Below are positions 47,490 through 48,389 of a DNA stretch of 48,389 nt, piece by piece. Source of the stretch: Opitutaceae bacterium. Lineage in GTDB: Bacteria > Verrucomicrobiota > Verrucomicrobiia > Opitutales > Opitutaceae. A program made the translations under genes and the position numbers. The stretch covers positions 1-48,389 of the forward strand of contig JAHFTC010000020.1 of assembly GCA_023269585.1 (NCBI GenBank), in the 5' to 3' direction. The first letter of the stretch is position 1. Each line of letters begins with the position of its first letter. The notes under the pieces were generated by a model. That model did no database searches. It was not told the DNA's origin and saw only the letters and a list, made by a program, of their open reading frames with translations.

Positions 47490-48389
47490 ATGCGTTTTTC
47501 CCCAACGACGTGGTCGGTCCTGTTTCCCCTCGCGCTGCCGTTCGCGGCGGTCGCCGCCGAGCCGGAGGCCCCGGCGGCTGCGGCACCGATCGAGGAGCTG
47601 CGGTTCTCCGTGGCCGACCTCGACCGCACGGTGAGCCCGCGGCAGGACTTCGTGAAGTTCGCGGCGGGCGGCTGGTTGGCCACGGCGAAGATCCCGGACG
47701 ACCAGTTCCGCTGGACGAGCTTCAACGCCCTCGAGCGCGCCAACTCCGAGAAGGTCCACGCCGTGCTTGAGGCGGCGGCGGCCGACACCGCGGCGGCGCC
47801 GAATTCGCCCACGCGCCGGGCCGGACTCTTCTACGCCATGGCGCTCGACACCGCGGCGATCGAGGCGGCTGGCCTCGCGCCGATCGCCGATGAACTCGCC
47901 GCCCTCGCGGTCGTCGACTCGCCCGAGGCGTTGGCGCGCGCGGTCGGCCGGCTGCGGCGGATCGGCGTGGGCGCGCTGGGTTCGCCCAGCGTGCGGCCCG
48001 ATGCCCGGGCGAGCGACCGTAACACCTTCTATCTCACGCAGGGCGGGCTCGGTCTGCCGAACCGCGACTACTACACGGAGGAGAGCTTCGCCGAAAAGCG
48101 CGCGGCGTACGTCGCCCATGTCCGCACGATGCTCGAGCTGCTCGGCGACGATCCCGCCACGGCGCAGGCCGGGGCCGAGGCCGTGCTGGAACTCGAGACC
48201 GCGCTCGCCCGCGCCTCGAAGCGGCCGGTGGAGCTGCGCGACCCGGTTTCCAACTACAACCGGCGCACGCTCGCCGAGCTGTAGCGCGAGGCGCCGGGCT
48301 TCGCGTGGCGCGCCTGGGCCGACGGGCTCGGCGTGCCGGCGCTCGACTCGGTCGTGCTCAACCACCCGCCCTACGCCGCCGCGGTGGCG
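47490..48389 (+). pseudogene. M13-family zinc metallopeptidase, amber-interrupted and cut by window end
   Basis: ATG 47490 begins a signal peptide (RFSPTTWSVLFPLALPFAAV) and the N-terminal alpha-helical domain of M13/PepO peptidases (PRQDFVKFAAGGWLATAKIP, then FYLTQGGLGLPNRDYYTEE). At 48282-48284 the frame hits TAG, directly after TLAEL. Translation of the following codons continues the family sequence (REAPGFAWRAWADGLGVPAL), so the stop replaces an expected Gln (CAG to TAG). The zinc motif HExxH would lie beyond the window. Dying gene, sequencing error, or conditional readthrough. Confidence 0.85.

Noticed and set aside
41815-48284. TAG recoding (amber as a sense codon) to explain the two in-frame ambers
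   Set aside because: Several intact genes in the window use TAG as their normal stop (3984-3986, 34816-34818, 35461-35463, 46923-46925), so genome-wide reassignment is unlikely.

Overview
The window looks like a chromosome segment of a high-GC member of the Verrucomicrobiota, most likely an Opitutaceae relative. This is inferred from gene content only: a DapL-type lysine/peptidoglycan pathway gene, an mreBCD cell-shape operon, a propeller/Y_Y_Y sensor kinase with a NarL-type regulator, DUF6249/ECF-sigma and short pilin genes, and many short palindromic intergenic repeats. No rRNA, tRNA, CRISPR array, prophage or complete insertion sequence was seen.

Layout. 0.2-4 kb: a two-component system. 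4.5-11.3 kb: small membrane or secreted proteins, an SSB-like protein ending in a clamp-binding-type motif, and a cystathionine gamma-synthase-like enzyme. 11.4-13.9 kb: mreB-mreC-mreD on the minus strand. 14-16.3 kb: a CPA2 cation/proton antiporter. 16.3-22.4 kb: a secreted protein, a DsbA-fold protein, a POT peptide transporter, a 41-residue ORF with a strong terminator, a phosphoesterase, a GNAT acetyltransferase and a dying metallo-beta-lactamase-fold gene.

22.7-35.5 kb is the hydrogenase island, made of two divergent arms. The plus arm is hyaA-hyaB-hyaC plus a maturation protease: a membrane-bound uptake hydrogenase with the extra proximal-cluster cysteines of O2-tolerant enzymes. The minus arm is hypA-hypB-hypF, then a second hydrogenase (large, then small subunit), then a methyl-accepting chemotaxis protein (MCP) whose periplasmic domain carries a c-type heme motif (CIRCH). 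The second large subunit stops exactly at the last residue of its metal-binding motif, so it has no C-terminal extension to cleave, as in H2-sensing hydrogenases. Its small subunit nevertheless has a Tat signal, and its gene overlaps the MCP gene by ATGA. The arrangement suggests a periplasmic hydrogenase that senses H2 or redox state and signals to chemotaxis. This is the most interesting candidate system here. hypC, hypD and hypE are not in the window.

35.5-48.4 kb: a ParE-type toxin-antitoxin pair, dapL, a repeat-filled gap with two large related palindromes, a sigma-70 factor, an RDD protein, a HAD hydrolase, an overlapping minus-strand operon (pilin, short pilin, carbamoyltransferase, amber-interrupted membrane protein), a DUF6249/ECF-sigma operon, hicAB with a palindromic operator, a small secreted protein, and an M13 peptidase interrupted by an amber codon and cut by the window end.

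Short repeats are a recurring theme. REP-like hairpins lie between hypB and hypF, around the start of the hydrogenase protease and after dapL; a palindromic repeat sits in frame inside hypF; and a 23-bp palindrome occurs at two distant places.
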